Positions 1 through 7,490 of a stretch of 23,745 bases of DNA are shown here, piece after piece. Origin of the DNA: Clostridia bacterium. GTDB taxonomy: Bacteria; Bacillota; Clostridia; DUPQ01. The first letter of the stretch is position 1; every line of letters begins with the position of its first letter. The notes beneath the pieces were generated by a model. The model did not search any database. It had not been told where the DNA came from and saw only the letters and a list, made by a program, of their open reading frames with translations. The stretch spans positions 1 through 23,745 of the forward strand of contig JAUUZV010000007.1 in NCBI GenBank assembly GCA_030592085.1. Reading direction: 5' to 3'. Both the position numbers and the translations under genes were made by a program.

Positions 1-37
1 GAACTATATCACTGTTGTAAAATGATTGGAGAATGTA

Positions 38-553
38 TTGATAGAATTAGTTTTACCAGAACTTAAACATAAAAAAGAATATGAAGAAATGATGGGTGAA
101 TGGGAAACTTTTGATGGTAGATTGCATCCAGGTGCATTAAGAAGAACTAATGCTACTTATGAAAAATGGTTGAAGTGGATGGGTGATGATAGTGAAGAAG
201 AGACTTGTCCTAAAGGTAGTCCTCCACAAACCATGTACTTTTTAATGAGTAATGATAGATTAGTGGGAGCTGCTACTATTAGACATCGTTATAATGAAAA
301 AACCTTCATTGACGGTGGTTGTGTTGGTGGAGGAATAAGACCTTCTGAAAGAAATAAAGGATATGGAACCGTTTTATTAAAACTAGCATTAGAAAAGTGC
401 AAACAATATTTTACAGAGAAAGCTTTAATTACTTGCGATGAAGATAATATAGGTTCTATAAAAACTATACTAAATAATGGTGGACTATTTGAAGGTGTCT
501 TTGAAAAAGATAATGGGAAAAGAATTAGTAGATATTGGATAAAATTAAAGTAG
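38..553 (+). CDS. GNAT N-acetyltransferase, cassette copy A
   Basis: This 171-residue protein is a GNAT-fold acetyltransferase, expected to move an acetyl group from acetyl-CoA to an amine on an unknown substrate. The visible signature is motif A, GGGIRPSERNKGYGT, where RNKGYG is the Q/R-x-x-G-x-G pyrophosphate loop, followed by a helix rich in Lys and Cys. An NNGG segment near the C-terminus fits the usual end of the fold. I chose TTG at 38 because GGAG at 28-31 sits just upstream; an in-frame TTG at 26 has no such site. The gene is about 91% identical at protein level to the gene at 4228-4743, and the bases before both genes are identical, so this is a duplicated cassette. The cassette's own start lies before the window. 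Family assignment is secure; the substrate is not known. Confidence 0.88.
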   Translation: MIELVLPELKHKKEYEEMMGEWETFDGRLHPGALRRTNATYEKWLKWMGDDSEEETCPKGSPPQTMYFLMSNDRLVGAATIRHRYNEKTFIDGGCVGGGIRPSERNKGYGTVLLKLALEKCKQYFTEKALITCDEDNIGSIKTILNNGGLFEGVFEKDNGKRISRYWIKLK

Positions 554-566
554 ACATTCGTGCGAC

Positions 567-700
567 ATATAACAATATGTTCCTAAACGATTATGGGGTG
601 AGTCATGGAACTTATTACTGAAGCAAACACCTTTGACTGGGTGCTAAAACAATAGGAACTTGGACCAGTTCAAGGTGAGTAGCAACAAATGAACATAAAT
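567..700 (+). repeat. attC-like site, degenerate 3' core
   Basis: Left end ATATAAC (567-573) followed by AATATGTTCCTAAACGA. The centre contains CACCTTTGACTGGGTG, and the right arm GACCAGTTCAAGGTGAG leads to AACATAAAT. About 134 bp, full length. The GTT of the right core is lost (ATAAAT at 695-700 where intact sites read GTTATAT), so recombination here is expected to be impaired and cassettes A and the next one may be fused. The site is otherwise close to that at 4757-4891. Confidence 0.8.
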
Positions 701-728
701 GAAATAATCATCTTAAATAGGAGTAACA

Positions 729-1772
729 ATGATAAGTTTAAGTAGCGAAACAATTGAACCTATGCTAAATATTATGGATAAGCATAATTCTGGTGAAGAT
801 ATAAAATCAAAGCTTTCAGAATTGCTTGATTATGAAGATTACCGTATTGAACTAGAGAGATATAAAAATCACCCAACTGGTGATAGGTTTACAAAAGATG
901 AGTTTATTGAGTTCTTTCTAAATATAAGGAATGTTAACCAAAAATCAGTTTTTTCTAAATATTTAAGACTAAGAAGAACTGACCTAATATATATCATGGA
1001 TAATCTAGATTACTACCGAAATTTGTATACTAAAATAAAGAAATTTAGTAATGAGGATGTTGGTAAAGCTTTAAAAATCACACATAATGGATTACCTGAT
1101 AATATTAGGATTAGTGAAATGAAACTGATATTTTCTATTGGCTTAGGGATGTCAAGTGGTTGGATATATAAGGGTTACTCACAATATGATCTTAAGAATG
1201 TATTAGATACGAATAATGATATGAATCTTTATAATACTATTGCTCATGAATGTCATCATATGGGTTTAAGTATTCTAATAAAAGATATTGATTTTAGTGA
1301 ATTGTCTAAGAATCTTGATGCATATTTAATATTTTTACTTTCTGGAGAAGGTTTAGCTATAAAATTCTGTAATAATTATGAAGGAAAGTTAACATCAAGA
1401 CTTTATACGAATGAAATTAGTGATTGTGTTAAGAAATCTTTAGATTATTATTTGAAAAATTTTGATACAATTTACTTATCATTAATAGATGATATAAAGA
1501 AAATAAGGAATAAGGAATATTCAAATTTGGCGGAAGTACGCAAACTTTTTCATAGTCACTACTTCTATACCGATGTAGAGAAAAATGGAGAAGTAATAGA
1601 AAACTATCTACTTCAACCAATAACATATTTTCTTGGTGCAGATTTATGGGGATTAATCTTTGATATTTATGGTAAAGAAATAATGTTTGAATGTTTAAAG
1701 AACCCAACACAATTTTTTACTTTCTATAATTTAGCTTTAATAAAAATTGGTAAGGAAGAATTGCAGATATAG
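729..1772 (+). CDS. HExxH putative zinc metallopeptidase
   Basis: A 347-residue protein with a clear zinc-peptidase motif, AHECHH, in which H173, E174 and H177 would be the two zinc ligands and the catalytic glutamate. A second conserved-looking motif SGEGLA places E207 about 30 residues later, a reasonable third ligand in the gluzincin arrangement. There is no signal peptide or membrane segment, so it is probably cytoplasmic. The N-terminal 150 residues are charged and helical with no recognised domain. It resembles the uncharacterised putative zinc-dependent peptidase families with an EG(x)A motif, but I cannot name one with certainty. ATG at 729 is preceded by ATAGGAGTAAC, a good ribosome binding site. 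It is the only gene between two attC-like sites. Whether it cleaves peptides is unproven. Confidence 0.72.
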   Translation: MISLSSETIEPMLNIMDKHNSGEDIKSKLSELLDYEDYRIELERYKNHPTGDRFTKDEFIEFFLNIRNVNQKSVFSKYLRLRRTDLIYIMDNLDYYRNLYTKIKKFSNEDVGKALKITHNGLPDNIRISEMKLIFSIGLGMSSGWIYKGYSQYDLKNVLDTNNDMNLYNTIAHECHHMGLSILIKDIDFSELSKNLDAYLIFLLSGEGLAIKFCNNYEGKLTSRLYTNEISDCVKKSLDYYLKNFDTIYLSLIDDIKKIRNKEYSNLAEVRKLFHSHYFYTDVEKNGEVIENYLLQPITYFLGADLWGLIFDIYGKEIMFECLKNPTQFFTFYNLALIKIGKEELQI

Positions 1773-1800
1773 TGTATTTGAAGCATTTAGTGATTTTAAC

Positions 1801-1933
1801 ACTTAACAATATGTTCCTAAAAGAGTAATTGGTAGATTAAGGAACTTACATCTGAAGCAACACTTTTCACTGGGTGCTAAAGCAAAAATAATATAAATCC
1901 GTTTAGGGTGAGTAGGAACAAAGTACGTTATAT
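1801..1933 (+). repeat. attC site, intact cores
   Basis: Left core ACTTAAC (1801-1807) fits RYYYAAC exactly and the right core is GTTATAT (1927-1933). Between them lie AATATGTTCCTAAAAGAG, CTGAAGCAACACTTTTCACTGGGTG, and GGGTGAGTAGGAACAAAGTAC. TTCCTA and TAGGAA pair as the outer arm. 133 bp. It separates the peptidase cassette from the next GNAT cassette. Confidence 0.88.
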
Positions 1934-2069
1934 GAAATACACGAAAATAATAACATGTTTAAAATATCAGTTAAAGAATCATACTTAGGTTAAAGTGACT
2001 GACTATTTTAATCCAAAAAAACAATAAAGAATTACTGGTAATTAATTTTATAATTGGAGATAATAATCA

Positions 2070-2519
2070 ATGAACACAATAGTAAATGCATCACCAAAGG
2101 ACACAAAATTATTAGCTAGTCTAGAAATCAGATCTGAATCTTATTGGGGTTATGATTCCGATTTTATGGATAGATTCAAAAAAATATACTTAATTACAGA
2201 AGAATTTATATTAAATAATCCAACTTATATTCTAAAGGATGATGAGAAAATAATCGGTTTTTATGGATTATTGCTATATGATGAGGTCTCGTTAGAATAT
2301 CTATTTATAGAACCTATGTATATTGGAAAAGGATATGGCAAAATGTTATGGAATCATGCTCTTGAAGAATGCAAAAAACTGGGTATTAAAGAATTTACAA
2401 TTATAACTAGTCCAGATGCAAGAGGATTCTATTTAAGATTAGGAGCAACTATTTGTAATCAAGTAGACTCATTAATATCAAAGGGAAATAAAACACCTAA
2501 ACTTATTTATAGATTATAA
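2070..2519 (+). CDS. GNAT N-acetyltransferase
   Basis: A 149-residue single-domain GNAT protein. The beta-4/motif A region reads LEYLFIEPMYIGKGYGKML, with IGKGYG as the acetyl-CoA pyrophosphate loop, followed by a helix and the late strand ITSPDARGFYLRLGA, typical of motif B where the substrate-side residues lie. Length and layout match small cytoplasmic GNAT enzymes of the RimI/YjcF kind; the acceptor cannot be predicted. ATG 2070 follows TTGGAGATAATAATC, a good binding site. It is preceded by about 135 bases of AT-rich, apparently empty sequence after the attC, an unusually long leader for a cassette. It is not a close relative of the other GNAT genes in this window. Confidence 0.87.
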   Translation: MNTIVNASPKDTKLLASLEIRSESYWGYDSDFMDRFKKIYLITEEFILNNPTYILKDDEKIIGFYGLLLYDEVSLEYLFIEPMYIGKGYGKMLWNHALEECKKLGIKEFTIITSPDARGFYLRLGATICNQVDSLISKGNKTPKLIYRL

Positions 2520-2622
2520 AATAAGAATAATATTATTTTGGTGCAACTATATACTTTTTTATAAATACCTATAATGTATAGCAAAATAACCTTGAATTTT
2601 CAACAAGGATTGTGTGTACATC

Positions 2623-2733
2623 ACATAACACAGGGCTTACAGTTATACTCCTATCATCGTTTCACCCAAATTGATTCACCAAGCCAGGTCTAGCTAAGGT
2701 TTATCAACTCTGTAAATTCATAAAACGTTAGGT
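2623..2733 (+). repeat. divergent attC-like site
   Basis: Ends in GTTAGGT (2727-2733), a perfect GTTRRRY core followed by GAAAC as in the main family, and begins with ACATAAC (2623-2629). The interior (ACAGGGCTTAC ... CACCAAGCCAGG ... CTCTGTAAATTC) is unrelated to the common element. Short complementary tracts, ACAGGG against CTCTGT, suggest an imperfect hairpin. 111 bp. This is the kind of foreign attC expected if the Nudix or GNAT cassette came from another array. Confidence 0.5.
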
Positions 2734-2783
2734 GAAACTGAACACTATTATTGAGATAAAATATATATTTGAGGAGAGATAAC

Positions 2784-3293
2784 ATGAGATTTACAACTAG
2801 AGGAATACTAATTCATAAAAGTTCAGGTAATATATTGTTTATTAAATATCTGGATAAAATCTCAAAGTCTACTGCTGAGTTTTCAGATGGCTTTTGGGTA
2901 ATGCCTGGCGGGGGAGTAGAACCTAGTGAAAGATTTGAAGAAGCATTAAAAAGAGAAATTTTTGAAGAGACAGGTATAAAGAATATTAAAATCAAAAATT
3001 GTATTTTAAGTCGAATAGCATATGCAGAATTAAGCAACAATAAGCAAAATATTTATTATGAAAGATACTATTTAGTTGAAACAGATGAAGTTGAAATTAG
3101 TATCAAAAATATAACCGACGAAGAAACTAAAGTTATTAAAGAATATAAATGGTGGTCTATAAATGAACTTAAAAAAACTAAAGAAATTATATTTCCTTTA
3201 GAATTAAAAAATTATATTGATAAGGTTATAACAAATCTAAATTATACAATAGATATAACTGATTCAAATGACATTTTGAAGCATGAGAAATAA
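2784..3293 (+). CDS. Nudix hydrolase
   Basis: The protein (169 residues) holds a canonical Nudix box, G(x5)E(x7)REUxEExGU, visible as GGVEPSE followed by RFEEALKREIFEETGI at about residues 40-62. Such enzymes hydrolyse nucleoside diphosphates linked to another moiety, using divalent metal held by the REUxEE glutamates. The segment before it (FWVMPGGG) is the usual strand and loop. The C-terminal part has KWWSINEL, the common final strand-helix of Nudix proteins, then about 35 less conserved residues. The ATG at 2784 is preceded by GAGGAG at 2771-2776; an upstream in-frame TTG (2769) overlaps that site and is not favoured. The substrate is unknown. Confidence 0.93.
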   Translation: MRFTTRGILIHKSSGNILFIKYLDKISKSTAEFSDGFWVMPGGGVEPSERFEEALKREIFEETGIKNIKIKNCILSRIAYAELSNNKQNIYYERYYLVETDEVEISIKNITDEETKVIKEYKWWSINELKKTKEIIFPLELKNYIDKVITNLNYTIDITDSNDILKHEK

Positions 3294-3511
3294 TTAGTTA
3301 TTATCACGAAAATAATTGGAAAATTACATTGTTCAGCATTGCTTATCACTATATTGGAGACGCTATTCTCATTAACTAAGAAAGCTTGCATTAGTGGTTT
3401 GGATGAAGTATCACTGATATGATTAGAACATGTAAGCTCATTGCATCGCTAATACGAAATCACTAGGTGGAATAGTTTTAATTCCTCTACTTAAATAACA
3501 GGAGAAATAAA
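3294..3511. other. spacer without a recognisable attC
   Basis: The 218 bases between the Nudix and deaminase genes do not match the common attC family. A pair that could be worn cores, CATTAAC at 3369-3375 and GCTAATAC at 3448-3455, is too weak to call. A small hairpin GGAAT-7-ATTCC lies at 3469-3485 and a mini-palindrome TATCACTGATA at 3409-3419. AGGAG at 3500-3504 serves the next gene. I see nothing else. Confidence 0.4.
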
Positions 3512-4009
3512 TTGAATATAATAAAAAAAATGCAAAAGACAATTGAATTAGCTAAATATGCTTTAAAAAATAATGAATTACCTATAGCCGCAATTATATA
3601 CTTAGATGATAAAATAATTGCTCAGAGTTACACTTCAGAGAAGAAGGATAGTAGATATTTAATTCATGCTGAACTAAAAGCTTTAATTGAAGCAGATAAG
3701 CTTGGATATAATATTAGAGACAGAAAAAGAATGCAATTATTTACCACATTAGAACCATGTATGATGTGTATAGGAGCTTCAATGACATTTTTTATTGGAG
3801 AAATTTATTATGGATTAGATTCAGAGAGCGATGGTGCAGTTGAATTAGCTAAGAAGTGGAATCCTGAAAGTGATAACTTTCCATTTTACAGAGTTCCAAA
3901 AATTCAAGGCGGAATCTTAAAAGAAGAAATTACAAAATTGTTTTGTAATTATTTAAATGAAGTTGATGGACCTATGAAAAATTGGGTGAATTCTTTAATA
4001 ATAAAGTGA
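3512..4009 (+). CDS. TadA-like nucleoside/tRNA deaminase
   Basis: A 165-residue zinc-dependent deaminase of the cytidine deaminase superfamily. The zinc motif is complete: HAE at residues 52-54 (zinc ligand His and proton-shuttle Glu) and PCMMC with C83 and C86 as the other ligands. The wording TLEPCMMCIGA and the following YYGLDSE...GA are most like tRNA adenosine deaminases (TadA) and related guanine/cytosine deaminases. Length fits TadA (150-170). A housekeeping tadA is normally elsewhere in the genome, so a cassette copy may act on another base or nucleoside. TTG 3512 is taken as start because AGGAG at 3500-3504 lies 7 bases upstream; an ATG at 3530 is the alternative. Catalysis likely; substrate uncertain. 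Confidence 0.86.
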   Translation: MNIIKKMQKTIELAKYALKNNELPIAAIIYLDDKIIAQSYTSEKKDSRYLIHAELKALIEADKLGYNIRDRKRMQLFTTLEPCMMCIGASMTFFIGEIYYGLDSESDGAVELAKKWNPESDNFPFYRVPKIQGGILKEEITKLFCNYLNEVDGPMKNWVNSLIIK

Positions 4010-4048
4010 TATTTTAAGTATCTACTAAATTGTATTATTAACCACTTC

Positions 4049-4183
4049 ACCTAACAATATGTTCCAAAGTGAGTAATAGGTAGAGCAAGGAATTTGTAGC
4101 TGAAGCAACAACCTTTCACTTGGTGTTAAAGAAATAGGGACTTGGACCAGTTCAAGGTGAGCAGGAGCAAATAAACGTTATAT
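4049..4183 (+). repeat. attC site, intact cores
   Basis: Left core ACCTAAC (4049-4055) matches RYYYAAC; right core GTTATAT (4177-4183). Interior contains AATATGTTCCAAAGTGAG, AACCTTTCACTTGGTG, GGACCAGTTCAAGGTGAGC and AGGAGCAAATAAAC. 135 bp. Cleavage between G4177 and T4178 would open the downstream GNAT cassette. Confidence 0.88.
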
Positions 4184-4227
4184 GAAACACGAACTATATC
4201 ACTGTTGTAAAATGATTGGAGAATGTA

Positions 4228-4743
4228 TTGATAGAATTAGTTTTACCAGAACTTAAACATAAAATAAAATATGAAGAAATGATGGATGAATGGGAGGTTT
4301 TTGATGGCAGATTACATCCAGGTGCATTAAGAAGAACTAATGCTACTTATGAAAAGTGGTTGAAGTGGATGAGTGATGATAGTAAAGAAGAGACTTGTCC
4401 TAAAGGTAGCCCTCCACAAACCATGTATTTTTTAATGAATAATGATAAATTAGTGGGAGCTACTACTATTAGACATCGTTATAATGAAAAAACCTTCATT
4501 GATGGTGGTTGTATTGGTGGAGGAATAAGACCTTCTGAAAGAAATAAGGGATATGGAACCATTCTATTAAAACTAGCATTAGAAAAGTGCAAACAATATT
4601 TTACAGAGAAAGCTTTAATTACTTGCGATGAAGATAATATAGGTTCTACTAAAACTATAATAAATAATGGTGGAATATTTGAAGGTGTCTTTGAAAAAGA
4701 TAATGGAAAAAGAATTAGTAGATATTGGATGAAATTTAAGTAG
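4228..4743 (+). CDS. GNAT N-acetyltransferase, cassette copy B
   Basis: A second copy of the gene at 38-553: about 16 substitutions in 175 compared residues (counted from the upstream in-frame TTG at 4216), most of them conservative, and none in the motif A segment GGGIRPSERNKGYGT except a flanking Val to Ile. Leader sequence from GAACTATATC at 4191 is identical to bases 1-37, so the whole cassette was duplicated, not just the gene. As with copy A, TTG 4228 with GGAG ten bases before it is the best start. Unlike copy A, this copy is flanked by two attC sites with sound cores, so it could still be excised. Its reading frame is intact; the low number of non-conservative changes suggests both copies have been kept functional. 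Confidence 0.88.
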   Translation: MIELVLPELKHKIKYEEMMDEWEVFDGRLHPGALRRTNATYEKWLKWMSDDSKEETCPKGSPPQTMYFLMNNDKLVGATTIRHRYNEKTFIDGGCIGGGIRPSERNKGYGTILLKLALEKCKQYFTEKALITCDEDNIGSTKTIINNGGIFEGVFEKDNGKRISRYWMKFK

Positions 4744-4756
4744 ACGTTCGTGCAAC

Positions 4757-4891
4757 ATATAACAATATGTTTCTAAACGAGTAACAGGTAGGTCAAAGAA
4801 CTTGTAGCTGAAGCAAACACCTTTCACTGGGTGATGAAGCAAAAACAATATGAGCCAGTTTAAGGTGAGTAGGAACAAATGAACGTTAGGC
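4757..4891 (+). repeat. attC site, perfect 3' core
   Basis: Left core ATATAAC (4757-4763), right core GTTAGGC (4885-4891) matching GTTRRRY exactly. Interior AATATGTTTCTAAACGAG, CACCTTTCACTGGGTG and CCAGTTTAAGGTGAGTAGG. 135 bp; sister of the worn site at 567-700, giving a direct before/after comparison of core loss. Confidence 0.88.
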
Positions 4892-4957
4892 AAAATCTTA
4901 TAACAGATTTTGAAATTAGTATTACAACTTAAAACAATAAAAATCAAAGGAGATAAT

Positions 4958-5854
4958 TTGACTGAAGAGAAAATATTACTACAACTTAAATATTTTGCAA
5001 AAGAGAATGGATTTGTAAATATTGATCCAATAATATTGAATAAATCTGCAAATTTTGTCATCCATCTAAACCCATATGACATAGTTGCACGAATTGCACT
5101 GTATGATTCTAATACATCTCATACCAAGGATGTCATGAAAAAAGAGATAGAAATAGCAAATTACTTGGAAGAAAAGGGAGTTGCTGTTGTATCTCCTAAT
5201 AACCAAGTAAATGTTGGACCATTTGACTTAGGTGGACACTGGATGACATTGTGGAAATATGAGAGAGAAGAAGAAAGAGATAAATTAACTTCAGTAGAAG
5301 CAATTCATTATGTTGGAAAACTAATAAATGCAATGAGAATGTATGATGGTAAATTACCTATATTAGGTGTATGGAAAAGAGTACGTGAATCTGCAAAAAA
5401 TCTAAGTAAAAGTGAAAATTCACAGATACAAAGATTAGTTGAAAATTATAATATCCTTAACGAAGAAGTAAGTAATATTGATGTTGAATCTTTAGTCCCT
5501 TCACATGGTGATGCGCATATAAAAAACTTGTATCCAGCACAAACAGATTGGTTGTGGATGGATTTTGAAGATGCATCACTTATGCCAGAATATTGGGATT
5601 GGGCTTCGTTTCTTGCAAACATTACCTTATTTGATGGATTAAATATTCCTATTGTGCAACAGGTTATTGAAAATAAAGAAATTGTTAAAAACAAAAATAA
5701 ATTCTTTACTATATTGAAAGCACGTATATTGATGTCAATTATAGGAAACCTTGACTTAGCACTTCAAGGATTAGGAGATCTTGAATATGCTAAACTACAA
5801 CTTGAAAAGTATGAGAAATTTTTAAAAGAAATCGATGAATATAACAGACTGTAA
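4958..5854 (+). CDS. APH-family phosphotransferase (aminoglycoside/choline kinase-like)
   Basis: A 298-residue kinase-fold protein. The catalytic loop is HGDAHIKN at residues 183-190 (D185 catalytic base, N190 metal ligand) and the metal-binding segment is MDFEDAS at about 201-207 with D202. This HGDxHxxN...D-F-E-D order defines the APH/choline kinase superfamily. The N-lobe (residues 20-95) has the expected nucleotide-binding strands, including the hinge-like TLWKYE. Whether the substrate is an aminoglycoside, a macrolide, choline or a sugar cannot be told from sequence. TTG 4958 is preceded by AAAGGAG at 4946-4952; an in-frame TTG at 4910 would add 16 residues but has no binding site. It follows a good attC and precedes a long divergent one. 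Confidence 0.85.
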   Translation: MTEEKILLQLKYFAKENGFVNIDPIILNKSANFVIHLNPYDIVARIALYDSNTSHTKDVMKKEIEIANYLEEKGVAVVSPNNQVNVGPFDLGGHWMTLWKYEREEERDKLTSVEAIHYVGKLINAMRMYDGKLPILGVWKRVRESAKNLSKSENSQIQRLVENYNILNEEVSNIDVESLVPSHGDAHIKNLYPAQTDWLWMDFEDASLMPEYWDWASFLANITLFDGLNIPIVQQVIENKEIVKNKNKFFTILKARILMSIIGNLDLALQGLGDLEYAKLQLEKYEKFLKEIDEYNRL

Positions 5855-5870
5855 ATTTTACAGGACTACC

Positions 5871-6065
5871 GTCTAACACCGCGTCTTCACAAGGGTCCAC
5901 AGATTTGATAGTATAAGTGTAGCTTCAAATAGATACAGATTTAACGTATTGTAAACCACATCGTCTAATTAACTTTGTTGAAAAATTAAATGTTGAATTT
6001 GAAATAATGTTTGAGTAAAGTTAAATTAGATACAAGCCGACGTCGCAGATGCCAAACCGTTAGGT
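5871..6065 (+). repeat. divergent long attC-like site
   Basis: Left core GTCTAAC (5871-5877) and right core GTTAGGT (6059-6065) both match the attC consensus perfectly. Interior is different from the common family: ACCGCGTCTTC near the left end can pair in part with GACGTCGCAGATG near the right end. At 195 bp it is the longest here. The stretch GGTCCACAGATTTG to GTAGCTTCAAATAG is related to bases around 9320-9385. Confidence 0.6.
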
Positions 6066-6099
6066 GAAATATATTTATGTTTATGGTGAAGGGAGTCCC

Positions 6100-6711
6100 A
6101 TGAAGAATCTAATAGTTATACAGCATTGCCAATCTGAGCATCATATTAACGGACTTACTGGTGGTTGGACTGATACATCATTAACTAAGCTTGGAATTGA
6201 GCAAGCTAATCGAGTTGGTAATGCATTAAAGGATATGCTTGAAGGAGACTATGTTTTGTATTCTTCTGATTTACTTAGAGCTAAGGAAACTGCCGATATT
6301 GTCTCGGAAATTTTAGGTATTGGAATCAGTTTAGAACCGGGTTTGAGAGAACGTAATTATGGTATTGCTAAAGATAGAACAAGTAAGTGGTTGAAAGAAA
6401 GAATTAGTCCATTACCTAAGGTGGGAAGGATAGACCATAGACCTATTGAAGGTGCAGAAACTTACAGAGAATTCTATATTAGAGTTGAAGATGCTATGGA
6501 AAGGATTAGTGATTCCGGTTCTGAGAACGTTATAGTTGTATCACATGGTGGGGCTAAGAATCATATCATTGTTTGGTGGTTAGGATTACCAGTTGAAGCT
6601 CTCGAGATAGCCTCATTTGGAGGTTGTCCAGGTGCTATAACGATTATGAATATGTTTAAAGATTTTCATAATCTAGATATATTAGGGTATAAGAGACACC
6701 TAGAAGGTTGA
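6100..6711 (+). CDS. histidine phosphatase family protein (phosphoglycerate mutase-like)
   Basis: A 203-residue member of the histidine phosphatase (PGAM) superfamily. The usual RHG motif appears as QHCQSEHH, retaining the phospho-acceptor histidine (H9) while Arg is replaced by Gln and Gly by Cys. Further family marks are SSDLLRAKETADIV, LRERNYG, and the second catalytic histidine in VVSHGGA (H149). Such proteins remove phosphate from sugars, nucleotides or similar small molecules through a phosphohistidine. Loss of the first arginine, a phosphate-binding residue, may change activity. The start is ATG 6100 with AAGGGAG at 6089-6095; a longer frame opening with GTG at 6064 begins inside the attC core and is unlikely. 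Substrate unknown. Confidence 0.85.
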   Translation: MKNLIVIQHCQSEHHINGLTGGWTDTSLTKLGIEQANRVGNALKDMLEGDYVLYSSDLLRAKETADIVSEILGIGISLEPGLRERNYGIAKDRTSKWLKERISPLPKVGRIDHRPIEGAETYREFYIRVEDAMERISDSGSENVIVVSHGGAKNHIIVWWLGLPVEALEIASFGGCPGAITIMNMFKDFHNLDILGYKRHLEG

Positions 6712-6819
6712 TATGCTAAGATGCAGATGAAGGTTACAGGAAGTTAGGCGATATATTAGGTTGTTTAATAATTGGCTCAAGTCTATCTATGAATTTAGTT
6801 TTCGAAAGGGAAAAGAGGA

Positions 6820-7344
6820 ATGAAAATTTATATTGTAGGGTCAGTTGCAAGTGGAAAGACGACTCTTGCAAAACGATTATCTAATAAACTAGGTATAACA
6901 TGCACTCACCTTGATGGTATTATTCATATAAAGGATGAATCAGATAAAGTGTGGGGGAATGTTAGGGGATCAGATGATGAGGTTGCTAGATTATTTGAAG
7001 ATACTATTAAGGAATTAAATTGGATAGTCGAAGATGCTGGAAGAAAGTGTTTTACAACTGCTTTAGAGAAAGCGGATTATATTATATATTTAAAGCCGAG
7101 TGTAGTAGTAAGAAAGATTAGAATAATTAAAAGGTATATTAGGCAGAAGGTGGGCATTGAAGAATGCTTATATACACCTAATGTAAAGATGTTGAGATTT
7201 TTATTTAAGGCATTGAAGAATTATGAGCTAGGACAAGATGATTTAGATGAGCGAATGCAACTATACTCAGATAAATTAATAGAAGTAAAAACAAATAATG
7301 AAATAAAACAAATTTGCACTTTAAATAACAAATGTTTTCATTAG
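6820..7344 (+). CDS. P-loop small-molecule kinase (adenylate kinase/FlaR-like)
   Basis: A 174-residue nucleoside/nucleotide kinase-like protein. It opens with a Walker A loop GSVASGKTT at residues 7-15, followed by HLDGIIH, the Asp-containing strand seen in the 'topology modulation'/FlaR-like P-loop proteins, and an IVEDAG segment for the second substrate strand. IIYLKPSVVVRKIRIIKRYIRQK is the lid-like basic helix. The family is poorly characterised; phosphorylation of a small substrate is the safest guess. A paralogue lies at 16590-17099. No attC separates this gene from the phosphatase upstream (108-base gap with only an isolated GTTAGGC at 6743). The last residues (LNNKCFH) are encoded by the left arm of the following decayed attC, so the native stop may have been lost. 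Confidence 0.78.
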   Translation: MKIYIVGSVASGKTTLAKRLSNKLGITCTHLDGIIHIKDESDKVWGNVRGSDDEVARLFEDTIKELNWIVEDAGRKCFTTALEKADYIIYLKPSVVVRKIRIIKRYIRQKVGIEECLYTPNVKMLRFLFKALKNYELGQDDLDERMQLYSDKLIEVKTNNEIKQICTLNNKCFH

Positions 7345-7457
7345 TGAGTAGTGGATATGACATAGAAATTGAAACTGAAGCTAATACCTTTCACTATGTG
7401 TTAAAGCAATTGAAAATAGACCAGTTCAAGGTAAGTGAGAAAAAATTAATTTTAATA
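7323..7457 (+). repeat. attC-like site decayed by point changes
   Basis: Begins AAATAAC (7323-7329) and ends TTTAATA (7451-7457), where intact sites have GTTATAT. The centre still reads TACCTTTCACTATGTGTTAAAGC, and the right arm is GACCAGTTCAAGGTAAG. Length is unchanged at 135 bp, so decay has been by substitution; the G at the strand-exchange position is now T. The upstream kinase gene ends within it and the downstream frame is open through nearly all of it. Confidence 0.75.
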
Positions 7458-7490
7458 GAAATAAGTAGTTTTACTTGGAGAAGATACATA

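Noticed and set aside
4615..5082. A 155-codon open frame on the minus strand
   Set aside because: It runs across the GNAT gene end, a complete attC and the APH start, has no ribosome binding site and gives a Phe/Ser/Leu-rich product typical of antisense to AT-rich genes. The other minus-strand frames are of the same kind.
6743..6749. Isolated GTTAGGC as an attC right core between the phosphatase and kinase
   Set aside because: No partner RYYYAAC or pairing arm could be found upstream, so it is not called as a site.
6676..6760. 11-bp direct repeat GATATATTAGG at 6676 and 6750
   Set aside because: Low complexity AT-rich word; one copy is in coding sequence and no target-site or attC logic fits.
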